Positions 36,093 to 44,855 of a stretch of 64,000 bases of DNA are shown piece after piece. The DNA is from CAWABB01 sp963780165 (GTDB lineage: Bacteria; Bacteroidota; Ignavibacteria; UBA10030; UBA6906): assembly GCA_963780165.1 (NCBI GenBank), contig CAWABB010000004.1:372001-436000 (forward strand), read 5' to 3'. The notes under the pieces are model-generated. The model had not been told where the DNA came from. It did not search any database and worked only from the letters and a program-made list of their open reading frames with translations. Both the position numbers and the translations under genes were made by a program. The first letter of the stretch is position 1; each line of letters begins with the position of its first letter.

Positions 36093-37445
36093 GTGCAGGT
36101 CGAGCCGCTGGATGGGCACGAGGTTTCCGACAACTGGCACAACATGCAACTAACTCGATTCTCCCTGGGTCTTGGTGACCGGTTCGGTTTGGAGGGCGTA
36201 GCGCAGCTTCGCGCCGTCCAGCTGGCCCTCGAGAAGGGTGTGACGATCACGCCGGTATGGAACAAATCGAACCGCGAACACATCCTCATCGGGACGAATC
36301 CGGATGACACCCGGCGGGCTGCGGATGCCACCGTCGCGGCTGCGGGCTGGACCGGCCCACACCTTGTCGATGCGGACCACATCACGCTCGAAACGGTCGA
36401 CCGCTTCATCCGGCCGAGCGACTACTTTACGATCGATCTTGCAGAGTCCCTCGGTCGTCCATCGGACAGCGCACGCGTCGAGGCATTTCTGAAAGCGATG
36501 GCTCCCGTTCGGGGCGACCTTGACATCGATGGGGCGCGGGGCCCCGTGACAGTGACCGACGGTCTCCTCAGAGCGGTTGCCGCCAGATATCTCTCGGCGA
36601 TCGAGGAAGCGGGGCGGGTCTACCGTCGCATCGAGGGGGCAAAGGGGAAGGGAAACTTCATCACCGAGGTTTCGCTTGACGAGGTCGCCGAGCCCCAGAC
36701 CGCTGCGGAGCTGCTGCTCGTGCTCGGGGCGCTTGCCCGGGAGGGTGTCCCTGTCCAGACGATTGCCCCGAAATTCAGCGGTGACTTCCTGAAAGGGGTC
36801 GAGTACGTTGGGGATCCACGCGCGTTCGCTGCGGAATTTGCCGACGATATCGGGGTCATCGACTTTGCGCGCCGAGCGTTTGGGCTCCCCCCGGACCTCA
36901 AACTGAGCATACACTCCGGAAGCGACAAGTTCAGCCTCTATCCTCTGATCCGAAAGACGGCAGATGTCACGGGGGCCGGATTCCACCTGAAGACAGCCGG
37001 CACGACGTGGCTTGAAGAGATCATTGGCCTCGCGATTGCCGGCGGACCCGGACTTCAGGCAGCAAAGGACATCTACGCTGCCGCCTTTGGGCGGTTTGAC
37101 GAACTGACGGCGCCGTATCGCACTGTCGTCGCCATCGACCGCTCCCGCCTTCCGCAGCCGGGCGACGTGGAAGCCTGGGACTCCCGGACGTTTGCCAGGG
37201 CTCTGGAGCATGAGCCGTCGCGTGAGGAATTCAACCCTCACTTCCGGCAGCTCATGCACGTGGGGTTCAAGATCGCGGCAGAAATGGGGCCAGGGTTCAC
37301 CTCGCTCCTGAAAGAGCACAGAGCTGTCGTCGAGCGGCATGTCACCGATAATATCTTTCGCAGGCACGTGACCCCGCTGTTCCTCGGCGAGACCGCTCCT
37401 TCCATGCCCCACGCAACAACCGCGAGCACCAACCATGGCACCTGA
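36093..37445 (+). CDS. uxaE: Tagaturonate/fructuronate epimerase (UxaE family)
   Basis: Up to 450 residues. UxaE converts D-tagaturonate to D-fructuronate, letting galacturonate enter the glucuronate branch; it replaces the UxaB/UxaA altronate route. Features: LTRFSLGLGDRFGLEGVAQLRA, LVDADHITLETVDRFI, APKFSGDFLKGVEYVG, SIHSGSDKFSLYPLIRK (metal-site His and Lys) and HLKTAGTTWLEEIIGLA. The listed start is a GTG touching the kduD stop. An ATG at 36144 begins just before the conserved block and could be the true start (433 residues); neither has a perfectly placed ribosome site. The end overlaps the transporter gene by 11 bases, indicating a tight operon. Confidence 0.88.
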   Translation: MQVEPLDGHEVSDNWHNMQLTRFSLGLGDRFGLEGVAQLRAVQLALEKGVTITPVWNKSNREHILIGTNPDDTRRAADATVAAAGWTGPHLVDADHITLETVDRFIRPSDYFTIDLAESLGRPSDSARVEAFLKAMAPVRGDLDIDGARGPVTVTDGLLRAVAARYLSAIEEAGRVYRRIEGAKGKGNFITEVSLDEVAEPQTAAELLLVLGALAREGVPVQTIAPKFSGDFLKGVEYVGDPRAFAAEFADDIGVIDFARRAFGLPPDLKLSIHSGSDKFSLYPLIRKTADVTGAGFHLKTAGTTWLEEIIGLAIAGGPGLQAAKDIYAAAFGRFDELTAPYRTVVAIDRSRLPQPGDVEAWDSRTFARALEHEPSREEFNPHFRQLMHVGFKIAAEMGPGFTSLLKEHRAVVERHVTDNIFRRHVTPLFLGETAPSMPHATTASTNHGT

Positions 37446-38718
37446 AGTTCCCGCCCAGGCCTCCGCTCCCTCATCGAAAGCCGGCTATTACCGCTGGACA
37501 ATCTGTGCCCTGCTGTTCTTTGCGACTACGGTGAATTACATCGACCGGCAGGTGCTGGGAATTCTGGCGCCGGTTCTGGAGAAGGAGATCGGCTGGAGCG
37601 AATCGCAATACGGGTACATCGTGACGGCGTTCCAGGCGGCATACGCGATTGGACTACTCCTGGTCGGCCGGGTGATGGACCTCCTGGGGACCAAGATCGG
37701 CTACAGTCTCGCCATGGTATTCTGGAGCTTCTCCGCGATGGCGCATGCCCTCGCCCGTTCGGCTTTCGGGTTTGGCGCCGCCAGGTTTGCCCTCGGCCTG
37801 GGAGAGGCTGGCAACTTTCCCGCGGCCATCAAGACCGTCGCAGAGTGGTTTCCGAAAAGGGAGCGCGCTCTGGCCACAGGGATCTTCAATGCCGGGTCGA
37901 ACGTCGGGGCCGTCGCCGCACCGCTGATCGTTCCGTGGATTACCCTCGTGTATGGCTGGCAGGAAGCGTTCATTGTGACCGGCGCCATCGGGTTTGCATG
38001 GCTTGGCTTCTGGTGGTTCTTCTATGAAGTCCCGCAGCGGAGTGCGCGGGTATCGAAGGGAGAGCTTGCCTACATCCAGAGTGACCCTCCGGATCCCCCG
38101 GAGAAGATTCCACTGGCCAAACTCCTGTCCTACAGGCAGGCCTGGGCGTTTGCCATCGGGAAATTCCTGACGGACCCGATCTGGTGGTTCTATCTCTACT
38201 GGGTCCCGAAATTCCTGTACAAGACCTACGGATTGACGCTCGACAAGATTGGTATTCCGCTCGTCATCATCTATCTTATGGCGGACGTCGGCAGCGTCGG
38301 AGGGGGGTGGCTTTCTTCCGCGTTCATCAAGCGGGGATGGGAGGTCAATAAGGGGAGGAAGATGGCCATGCTGATCTGCGCGCTGGCGGTGATCCCGATC
38401 GTGTTCGTTTCGCAGGCCGAGGAGATGTGGATGGCGGTTGCGCTCCTGAGCCTGGCGACTGCTGCGCACCAGGGCTGGTCAGCGAATCTGTTCACCACGG
38501 CATCCGACATGTTTCCGCGGAAAGCCATCGGTTCGATCGTGGGGTTCGGAGGCATGGCCGGGTCGATCGGAGGCATGTTGTTGTCCACGTCCGCCGGGCT
38601 GCTCCTGGAGTGGACGGACAGCTATATGACCCTTTTCATCATCGCAGGGATCGCGTATGTGCTGGCGCTGGGGATCTTCCAGTTCCTGGTCCCGAAGCTG
38701 CAGCCGGTGCAGATGTAA
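37435..38718 (+). CDS. exuT: Hexuronate MFS transporter (ExuT-like)
   Basis: 427-residue inner-membrane permease of the major facilitator superfamily, anion:cation symporter branch, with about 12 hydrophobic helices. Diagnostic parts: FATTVNYIDRQVLGILAP, IVTAFQAAYAIGLLLVGR, LGLGEAGNFPAAIKTVAEWFPKRERALATGIFNAGSNVGA, and KFLTDPIWWFYLYWVPKFL in the second half. This matches galacturonate/glucuronate permeases. It overlaps the uxaE end by 11 bases and precedes the reductase, so it probably brings monomeric uronates from the periplasm into the catabolic pathway encoded around it. Glucarate or other sugar-acid transport is possible in the family. Confidence 0.92.
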   Translation: MAPEVPAQASAPSSKAGYYRWTICALLFFATTVNYIDRQVLGILAPVLEKEIGWSESQYGYIVTAFQAAYAIGLLLVGRVMDLLGTKIGYSLAMVFWSFSAMAHALARSAFGFGAARFALGLGEAGNFPAAIKTVAEWFPKRERALATGIFNAGSNVGAVAAPLIVPWITLVYGWQEAFIVTGAIGFAWLGFWWFFYEVPQRSARVSKGELAYIQSDPPDPPEKIPLAKLLSYRQAWAFAIGKFLTDPIWWFYLYWVPKFLYKTYGLTLDKIGIPLVIIYLMADVGSVGGGWLSSAFIKRGWEVNKGRKMAMLICALAVIPIVFVSQAEEMWMAVALLSLATAAHQGWSANLFTTASDMFPRKAIGSIVGFGGMAGSIGGMLLSTSAGLLLEWTDSYMTLFIIAGIAYVLALGIFQFLVPKLQPVQM

Positions 38719-38739
38719 GTGCCTTCTGGGGGTTTCCTT

Positions 38740-39573
38740 ATGACACGAGACGACGTCGCGCGGCTCTTCGACTTCACCGGGCGCACGGTTGTGATCACGG
38801 GCGGGGCGGGAGTCCTGGGCGGGGAAATTGCCCGGACGCTGGCCGCGTGCAATGCAAACGTCGCGATCCTGGACCGCGATACAGACCTTGGGGACAAAGT
38901 GATCTCCCGGTTTGACGCGGGCGGAGGGAGACACCGGGCCTTCGCGGGAGACGTCCTGAAGAAGGCGACAATGGAGGAGACCGCCCGCACGATCCTCGGG
39001 GAATTCGGCCGCGTGGATTTCCTGATCAATGGAGCAGGTGGAAACAACCCGCGCGCAACGACCACAGCGGAACAGGAATTCTTTGACCTCCCCGAAGATG
39101 CGCTCAGATTCGTCACCGAGCTGAACCTCCTCGGGACGATCCTCCCCAGCCAGGTATTCGGGCGGCATATGGCTGAACGGAAGGAAGGAATCATACTGAA
39201 CATCTCTTCGATGAACGCCTTCCGCCCGCTGACGCGGATCCCGGCATATTCGGCAGCGAAAGCCGCAGTGAGCAACTTCACGCAGTGGCTTGCCGTTCAC
39301 ATGGCGCGCCAGTACTCGCCCGACATTCGAGTGAATGCCATCGCCCCGGGGTTCTTTCTCACGGACCAGAACAGGTTCCTCCTGACCGACAGGCATACCG
39401 GGAATCTGACGGAACGGGGAAGGCAGATCCTCGACCACACGCCCATGGGACGATTTGGCCAACCGGAGGATCTCCTCGGGACCGTCTTGTGGCTTCTGTC
39501 ACCCGCGTCCAAGTTCGTGACGGGCGTCGTCGTTCCCATCGATGGTGGATTTTCTGCATATGCCGGAGTGTAG
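38740..39573 (+). CDS. SDR fructuronate reductase (D-mannonate oxidoreductase type)
   Basis: 277-residue short-chain dehydrogenase. ATG 38740 is preferred because GGGGG lies 7 bases upstream; a GTG at 38719 directly follows the transporter stop. Motifs: TGGAGVLGGEIARTL, INGAGGNNPRAT, YSAAKAAVSNFTQWLA, and a long insert around FFLTDQNRFLLTDRHTGNLT before the end. The NxxGGNNP and FLTxQNRxLL features match the SDR-type D-mannonate oxidoreductases that replace UxuB in Thermotoga and many Bacteroidota. It would reduce fructuronate, the UxaE product, to D-mannonate. No mannonate dehydratase (uxuA) is in the window; the next gene is LarA-like. Confidence 0.85.
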   Translation: MTRDDVARLFDFTGRTVVITGGAGVLGGEIARTLAACNANVAILDRDTDLGDKVISRFDAGGGRHRAFAGDVLKKATMEETARTILGEFGRVDFLINGAGGNNPRATTTAEQEFFDLPEDALRFVTELNLLGTILPSQVFGRHMAERKEGIILNISSMNAFRPLTRIPAYSAAKAAVSNFTQWLAVHMARQYSPDIRVNAIAPGFFLTDQNRFLLTDRHTGNLTERGRQILDHTPMGRFGQPEDLLGTVLWLLSPASKFVTGVVVPIDGGFSAYAGV

Positions 39574-39579
39574 TGACCC

Positions 39580-40866
39580 ATGATGCTGTACAGCAGGGGA
39601 TCGCGTCACGATGTGCTCGGCCCGGAGGATGTCAGGGCCGGGATGCATGCTGTGCTTGACGCGATCGGCCCGCGACATCGTGTTGCCGTTGTCCCACCCG
39701 ATATCACAAGGTTCCACTCGCAGGCAGGCACGCTGACTGCAGCAGCCTGGGAATACCTGGGAGACAGGCTTACAGACGTCCTTCCTGCCATCGGCACGCA
39801 CTCCCCGATGAGCCCGGAGGAGATCCACAGAATGTTCGGGCGGGTTCCGGCACACCTCTTCCGGGTGCACGACTGGCGGGAGGGTTGTGTGACGCTGGGG
39901 ACGGTCCCCGCCGAGTTCGTCGGTCAAGTGTCGGAAGGCTGCGTGGCGTACGACATCCCTATCCAGATTGACCGGCTACTCGCTGACGGTGTCCATGACC
40001 TCATCCTCTCGGTCGGGCAGGTCGTTCCTCACGAAGTCGTGGGCATGGCCAATCACGCCAAGAACCTGTTTGTCGGAATCGGTGGGGCCGAAGCGATCAA
40101 CAAAACCCACTTTCTCGGGGCCGCGTACGGCATGGAGCGGATCATGGGGAGAGCGGAGACCCCCGTACGACGCGTCCTCGACTACGGTTCGGAACATTTC
40201 GCCCGGAGTCTTCCCATCGTGTACGTGCTCACCGTTGTTGGTCTGGATGGGGAAGGCCGGCTTGTCGTCCGGGGTATGTTTGCCGGGGATGATGCCGAGT
40301 GCTTCCGGCGGGCTGCGGAGCTCTCCCTGCGCGTCAACTTCGATCTTCTTGACGAGCCGCTCGAGAAGGTCGTCGTCTATCTCGACCCGACCGAATACCG
40401 GAGCACATGGTTGGGAAACAAGAGCATCTATCGCACCCGCATGGCGCTGGCCGATGGCGGCGAGCTGGTCGTTCTCGCACCCGGTGTCAGTCAATTCGGA
40501 GAGGACCAGGCCATCGACAGGCTGATCCGGGAGTACGGGTACGTCGGGACCCCGAAGATTCTGGAACTGGTCAAAGAACGCCGTGAGTTGCGGGACAACC
40601 TGAGCGCGGCGGCGCACCTCATCCACGGCTCATCGGAAGGGCGTTTTTCGATCACGTATTGTCCCGGGGGACTGAGCCGTGAGGAGATCGAGCGTGCCGG
40701 GTTCCGCTATGCCCCGCCTTCCGACATGATGAAGCGCTACGATCCGAAGACTCTGCGGGACGGGATGAACACTCTGCCTGACGGGGAGAGGGTCTACTTC
40801 ATCTCGAACCCTGCGCTTGGATTGTGGTCGCTGCGGGAACGGTTTGACATCAAGGGAAAGGAGTGA
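39580..40866 (+). CDS. LarA-family nickel-pincer racemase/epimerase
   Basis: 428-residue protein of the LarA (DUF2088) superfamily, which epimerises 2-hydroxyacids using a nickel pincer nucleotide. Recognised marks: PDITRFHSQAGTLTAAA, AIGTHSPMSPEEIHRMFG (catalytic His), LSVGQVVPHEVVGMANHAKNLFVGIGG (catalytic His and the Lys position that carries the cofactor) and INKTHFLGAAYG (Ni-binding His position). The superfamily contains lactate and malate racemases and a D-gluconate 2-epimerase. It lies between the mannonate-forming reductase and gnd, with gaps of 6 and 7 bases, so epimerising mannonate to gluconate is an attractive guess. Genes for cofactor synthesis (larB, larC, larE) are not in this window. 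Confidence 0.82.
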   Translation: MMLYSRGSRHDVLGPEDVRAGMHAVLDAIGPRHRVAVVPPDITRFHSQAGTLTAAAWEYLGDRLTDVLPAIGTHSPMSPEEIHRMFGRVPAHLFRVHDWREGCVTLGTVPAEFVGQVSEGCVAYDIPIQIDRLLADGVHDLILSVGQVVPHEVVGMANHAKNLFVGIGGAEAINKTHFLGAAYGMERIMGRAETPVRRVLDYGSEHFARSLPIVYVLTVVGLDGEGRLVVRGMFAGDDAECFRRAAELSLRVNFDLLDEPLEKVVVYLDPTEYRSTWLGNKSIYRTRMALADGGELVVLAPGVSQFGEDQAIDRLIREYGYVGTPKILELVKERRELRDNLSAAAHLIHGSSEGRFSITYCPGGLSREEIERAGFRYAPPSDMMKRYDPKTLRDGMNTLPDGERVYFISNPALGLWSLRERFDIKGKE

Positions 40867-40873
40867 TCTGAAC

Positions 40874-42349
40874 GTGACCATGGCTGCGCGCGCTGATATT
40901 GGGATGATCGGGCTGGCAGTGATGGGGGAGAACCTCTCGCTGAACATTGAAGACAAGGGGTACACCGTTGCCGTGTACAACCGGACTGTGCCGGGTGTCG
41001 AAGAAGGCGTTGTGTCACGGTTTGTCGATGGGCGCGGGAGGGGAAAAAAGTTCGTCGGGGCCGAAACGCTCCGGGAATTCGTGGGGGCGCTGAAGAAGCC
41101 CCGGATCATCATGATGATGGTCAAAGCCGGGAAACCGGTCGACGAATTGATCGAGCAGGTCCTCCCTCTTCTGGAGCCGGGTGACATTCTCATCGACGGA
41201 GGGAATTCCCACTTCACCGAGACCATCAGGCGGACGAAGTACCTCGAGTCAAAGGGTATGCGCTACATTGGAACCGGTGTATCGGGCGGTGAAGAGGGGG
41301 CCCTGCACGGGCCTTCCATCATGCCCGGCGGCTCACAGTCCGCCTGGACTCACGTCAGACCGATTCTTCAGGCTATTGCCGCGAGGGCTCCGGACGGCAC
41401 CCCGTGCTGCGAATGGGTCGGTAGTGATGGGGCCGGTCACTTCGTGAAGATGGTGCACAACGGGATCGAGTACGGGGACATGCAGTTGATCTGCGAGGCG
41501 TACCTGATCATGCGCGATCTGATGGGTATGTCCGCCGATGCGATGCAGGCTGTGTTCGCGGAGTGGAACAGGAGTGATCTGGACAGCTATCTTATCGGCA
41601 TCACGGCGGACATCCTGGGCTTCAAGGACGAGGCCGGGAAGCCGCTTGTAGATTCCATTCTTGATGCCGCCGGACAGAAAGGGACCGGGAAGTGGGCGAG
41701 CGTCGTGTCGCTCGACCTGGGGGTCCCGCTGACGCTCATCAGCGAGGCTGTCTACGCGCGATGTCTCACCGCCATGAAGGACGAACGCGTGAACGCGTCC
41801 CGGGTGCTCCGCGGTCCTGTGCCATCGTTTCAGGGCGATGCCCGGGCATTCATCGCCGACCTCGGCAAGGCCCTGTACGCTTCGAAGATCGTATCGTATG
41901 CACAGGGCTTCTCCCTGCTGAGGGAAGCGGCCGGCGAATTCGGCTGGGAGCTGAAGTATGGGAGCATTTCGCTCCTGTGGCGGGCCGGCTGCATCATTCG
42001 ATCAGCGTTCCTCGGGAGGATCAAGGAGGCTTTCGACCTCAATCCGCAACTGAGTAATCTGCTCCTGGACCCGTTCTTTGCGGGGCGCATCGAGCAGTCA
42101 CAGGCTGCCTGGCGCACTGTCGTCGCCACCGCCGCACAGAACGGCATCTGGGCGCCGGCGCTATCGACGGCCCTCCAGTACTATGACGGGTTGCGGACCG
42201 AGCGCCTGCCGGCGAATCTTCTTCAGGCGCAGCGCGATTATTTCGGGGCTCACCGGTACGAACGCATCGACGCGCCCCGGGGGCAATCCTTTCACACAAA
42301 TTGGACCGGGCGGGGCGGCGAAACGACGTCTTCGGCGTACAACGCCTGA
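40874..42349 (+). CDS. gnd: 6-phosphogluconate dehydrogenase, decarboxylating
   Basis: 491 residues from GTG 40874, which has AAAGGAG 10 bases upstream; ATG 40880 is an alternative two codons later. The enzyme oxidises 6-phosphogluconate to ribulose 5-phosphate, CO2 and NAD(P)H. Motifs: IGMIGLAVMGENLSLNIEDKG, ILIDGGNSHFTET, GTGVSGGEEGALHGPSIMPGG, HFVKMVHNGIEYGDMQLI with catalytic Lys, and a normal-length C-terminal helical domain ending NWTGRGG. The gene is not normally part of uronate loci. Its position directly after the LarA-like gene suggests gluconate is formed here, or simply that NADPH supply is coupled to reductive uronate steps. Confidence 0.96.
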   Translation: MTMAARADIGMIGLAVMGENLSLNIEDKGYTVAVYNRTVPGVEEGVVSRFVDGRGRGKKFVGAETLREFVGALKKPRIIMMMVKAGKPVDELIEQVLPLLEPGDILIDGGNSHFTETIRRTKYLESKGMRYIGTGVSGGEEGALHGPSIMPGGSQSAWTHVRPILQAIAARAPDGTPCCEWVGSDGAGHFVKMVHNGIEYGDMQLICEAYLIMRDLMGMSADAMQAVFAEWNRSDLDSYLIGITADILGFKDEAGKPLVDSILDAAGQKGTGKWASVVSLDLGVPLTLISEAVYARCLTAMKDERVNASRVLRGPVPSFQGDARAFIADLGKALYASKIVSYAQGFSLLREAAGEFGWELKYGSISLLWRAGCIIRSAFLGRIKEAFDLNPQLSNLLLDPFFAGRIEQSQAAWRTVVATAAQNGIWAPALSTALQYYDGLRTERLPANLLQAQRDYFGAHRYERIDAPRGQSFHTNWTGRGGETTSSAYNA

Positions 42350-42373
42350 AGCTTCTTCCGTCCTCAGGCGTTG
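42340..42373 (+). promoter_or_regulatory. 10-bp hairpin at the gnd stop codon
   Basis: CAACGCCTGA (42340-42349, including the gnd stop) pairs perfectly with TCAGGCGTTG (42364-42373) around a 14-base loop. No T-run follows, so it may mark mRNA processing or partial attenuation between gnd and the first PfkB kinase gene rather than a full terminator. Confidence 0.5.
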
Positions 42374-42410
42374 ACCACACACAATCACCAATTGTAAGGA
42401 TGCACACCCC

Positions 42411-43493
42411 ATGAGCAGCGGCCTGACCATCCGGCCTTCAGGAGCACTCGATCTCCTTTCCCTTGGCGCCCTTGTGCACCGTCTCGATCCCGGAATCGTT
42501 CCCTTTCGGAAGGCGTCCTCCTGTCAGATCCACGTCAGCGGAGGCGAATTCAACGTTGCCGCGAATCTTGCAGACTGTTTCGGGCTTTCTACCGGCATCG
42601 TGACAGCGATGGTCGACTATCCCATCGGCGATCTTATTGCCGAGCGCGTGAAGGCCATGGGAGTCAAACCCTTCTACAAGCGCTTCAAGCACAACGGCGT
42701 AAACGGACCGAACATGGCGACGGTGTACAGCGACCGGGGCTTCGGGCTGCGCGCTCCCGTTGTATTCTACAACCGGGCGAACGAGGCTGCGGCGCTTCTC
42801 AAACCAGGCGACGTGGACTGGAACACCATCTTTGCACAGGGCGTCCGGTGGTTTCACAGTGGCGGCATCTTTGCCTCGCTGTCCGAGACCACCGGCCGGC
42901 TCATCGCCGAAGCTATGGCAACCGCAAGAGCGGCCGGCGCCGTCACGAGCTTTGACCTCAACTTTCGCGAGAAGCTCTGGAGCATCTGGGGCGGGCAGAA
43001 CCGTGCCGTCGAAGTGATCCGACAGATTGTGGAGCATGTAGATGTTCTTGTCGGGAACGAAGAGGATCTGCAGAAGGGGCTCGGCATCCCGGGACCGGAT
43101 GTACACGGGACGTCCAAGCTCGATCCGGCAGCCTTCGTCGCCATGATCGACAGCGTCGTAGCCAGATACCCGAGGGTCAAGGTCGTTGCGACAACGCTGC
43201 GCGATGTCCACTCCACCAACCGACACGGCTGGAGTGCGGTGGCGTGGGTCAACGGATCCATCCATCGGGCGCCGACATGCGAGCCGGAAGTGCTGGATCG
43301 CGTCGGCGGGGGAGACGGATTCGCAAGCGGGTTCTTCTTCGGGCTGTTGAGCGGTGAGCTGCCGGAAGAAGCCTTGAAGCTCGGCTGGGCGCACGGGGCG
43401 CTCATGACCACCTATCCTGGGGACACCACGATGGCCACGCTGGACCAGGTACGTGCGTTCGCGAAGGGCGGATCCGCCCGCATTCAACGGTAA
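42411..43493 (+). CDS. PfkB-family sugar-acid kinase 1 (KDG kinase-like)
   Basis: 360-residue ribokinase-family enzyme. The N-terminus reads LDLLSLGALVHRLDPG, then VSGGEFNVAANLADCFGL (substrate binding), SFDLNFREKLW, DVLVGNEEDLQKGLG, and the ATP/anion-hole signature DRVGGGDGFASGFFFGLL with catalytic Asp. This most resembles 2-keto-3-deoxygluconate kinases, which make KDPG for the aldolase encoded two genes later. A second, diverged paralogue follows, so the two probably differ in substrate. Because this copy follows gnd it could instead phosphorylate gluconate or a related acid; that is inference. It starts 61 bases after gnd, beyond a hairpin. Confidence 0.85.
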   Translation: MSSGLTIRPSGALDLLSLGALVHRLDPGIVPFRKASSCQIHVSGGEFNVAANLADCFGLSTGIVTAMVDYPIGDLIAERVKAMGVKPFYKRFKHNGVNGPNMATVYSDRGFGLRAPVVFYNRANEAAALLKPGDVDWNTIFAQGVRWFHSGGIFASLSETTGRLIAEAMATARAAGAVTSFDLNFREKLWSIWGGQNRAVEVIRQIVEHVDVLVGNEEDLQKGLGIPGPDVHGTSKLDPAAFVAMIDSVVARYPRVKVVATTLRDVHSTNRHGWSAVAWVNGSIHRAPTCEPEVLDRVGGGDGFASGFFFGLLSGELPEEALKLGWAHGALMTTYPGDTTMATLDQVRAFAKGGSARIQR

Positions 43494-43577
43494 CGGCTCA
43501 CCTCGGCCGAGCGGCAATTCCGGACACGCAGCGATTCCGGACCCACGCGGTCATCTGAACTGAAAGGGGTATCCGGT

Positions 43578-44663
43578 ATGGCTCTGAAAATCCGTCCTGA
43601 GAGTGAATGCGAGTTCGACCTGGTCTCGCTGGGGGAATGCATGATCCGGCTGAGCCCTCCGGGGCACCAGCGGATCGAGTTGACCCCCGTGTTTGAGGCT
43701 TATGCGGGAGGCGGCGAATACAATGTTGCCTATGCCCTGGCCAGATACGGCATGCGCACAAGCTGGGTGTCAAGGCTTGTTGACAACCCGCTCGGACATT
43801 TCATCCGGAATCACGCGCGCGCGAGCGGGATGGACCTGAGCGAGGTCCTCTGGGTTCCGTACGACGGGTCAGGCCGGACGGACCGGATCGGGCTGAATTT
43901 CACAGAAGTGGGCATGGGTGTGCGCGCCAGCGTGTCGCTCTATGATCGGGGCCATACGGCGGTCGCCCATATGAAGCGCGGCGATGTGGACTGGAAAAAG
44001 CTCTTCTCGCGCCGCGGTGTCCGCTGGTTTCATACCGGGGGCATCTACTCAGCCCTGAGCGATTCGTGCGCGGACGTCGCGATGGAGGCGATGCGGGCCG
44101 CACACGATGCCGGAACGGTTGTCAGTTACGATTTGAATTTCCGGAGCAAGCTCTGGTCGAGCGAACGTGCCATCGAGGTCACACAGAAGCTTGTTCCGTA
44201 TATTGATGTTCTCATCGGGAACGAGGAGGACTTCACCAAAGTGCTGGGATTTGGGGTTGAGGGGACGGACGAGCACCTGAGCGAGCTCCCGGTTGAGGGC
44301 TACAAAGCCATGGTCGGGCGGGTGGTAACCGCCCATCCGAATCTCCATGCGGTCGGCACAACGCTTCGCGAAGTTGTCAGCGGGCTTGTGAACCACTGGT
44401 CGGCGATCATGTATTTCGAGAGGGCCTACTACCAGTCCAGGCGGTACGAACGGATGGAGGTGGAGGACCGCGTGGGCGGAGGAGACGGTTTCTGCAGCGG
44501 CTTCATCTACGGCCTGCTGCACGGGATGAAACCCCAGGAATGCGTCGACCTCGGCGCGGCCCACGGGGCCTTGCTGCAGACGACCAGAGGCGACACGAGC
44601 ATGGTCACGATGGAGGAGACTCTCCACGTCATGAAGGGTGGAAGCGCACGAATAAAGCGATGA
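43578..44663 (+). CDS. kdgK: PfkB-family 2-keto-3-deoxygluconate kinase (copy 2)
   Basis: 361 residues, paralogous to the preceding gene with the same order of motifs: FDLVSLGECMIRLSPPG, YAGGGEYNVAYALARYGM, SYDLNFRSKLW, DVLIGNEEDFTKVLGFG, and DRVGGGDGFCSGFIYGLL with the catalytic Asp. LGECMIRLSPP is the common opening of KDG kinases, so this copy is the better candidate for converting KDG to KDPG, feeding Eda next door. A ribosome site (GAAAGGGG) lies upstream. A pentanucleotide repeat begins about 45 bases after its stop. Confidence 0.87.
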   Translation: MALKIRPESECEFDLVSLGECMIRLSPPGHQRIELTPVFEAYAGGGEYNVAYALARYGMRTSWVSRLVDNPLGHFIRNHARASGMDLSEVLWVPYDGSGRTDRIGLNFTEVGMGVRASVSLYDRGHTAVAHMKRGDVDWKKLFSRRGVRWFHTGGIYSALSDSCADVAMEAMRAAHDAGTVVSYDLNFRSKLWSSERAIEVTQKLVPYIDVLIGNEEDFTKVLGFGVEGTDEHLSELPVEGYKAMVGRVVTAHPNLHAVGTTLREVVSGLVNHWSAIMYFERAYYQSRRYERMEVEDRVGGGDGFCSGFIYGLLHGMKPQECVDLGAAHGALLQTTRGDTSMVTMEETLHVMKGGSARIKR

Positions 44664-44709
44664 GATATGATCTCGTCCGCCGGGGCAGGGGTCGAGAAGC
44701 GGAGAAGAG

Positions 44710-44838
44710 TAGGGTAGAGTTGAATAGAATAGAATCGAGTACAGTACAGTACAGTACAGTACAGTACAGTAGAACAGAGAACAGCAGAATAGATTGCAGC
44801 AGAACAGAATATCGTAGAACAGCGAACAGCAGAGAAGG
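44710..44838 (+). repeat. Degenerate pentanucleotide repeat (GAATA/CAGTA/GAACA)
   Basis: The 192-base gap between the second kinase and eda is mostly a 5-base tandem repeat, strongly lacking C and T on the plus strand apart from the repeat T. Six perfect ACAGT units occupy 44741-44770, flanked by degenerate GAATA, GAACA and GCAGA units. Open frames through it are artefacts of the repeat (LYCTVLYCTV on the minus strand). No gene or terminator is seen. Repeat length could vary by slippage and change spacing or mRNA structure before eda. Confidence 0.85.
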
Positions 44839-44855
44839 ATAGCGAAGAGCACGCG

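Noticed and set aside
39580..40866. Calling the LarA-like protein a lactate racemase
   Set aside because: The family includes several 2-hydroxyacid epimerases; the operon context favours a sugar acid, so only the family level is claimed.
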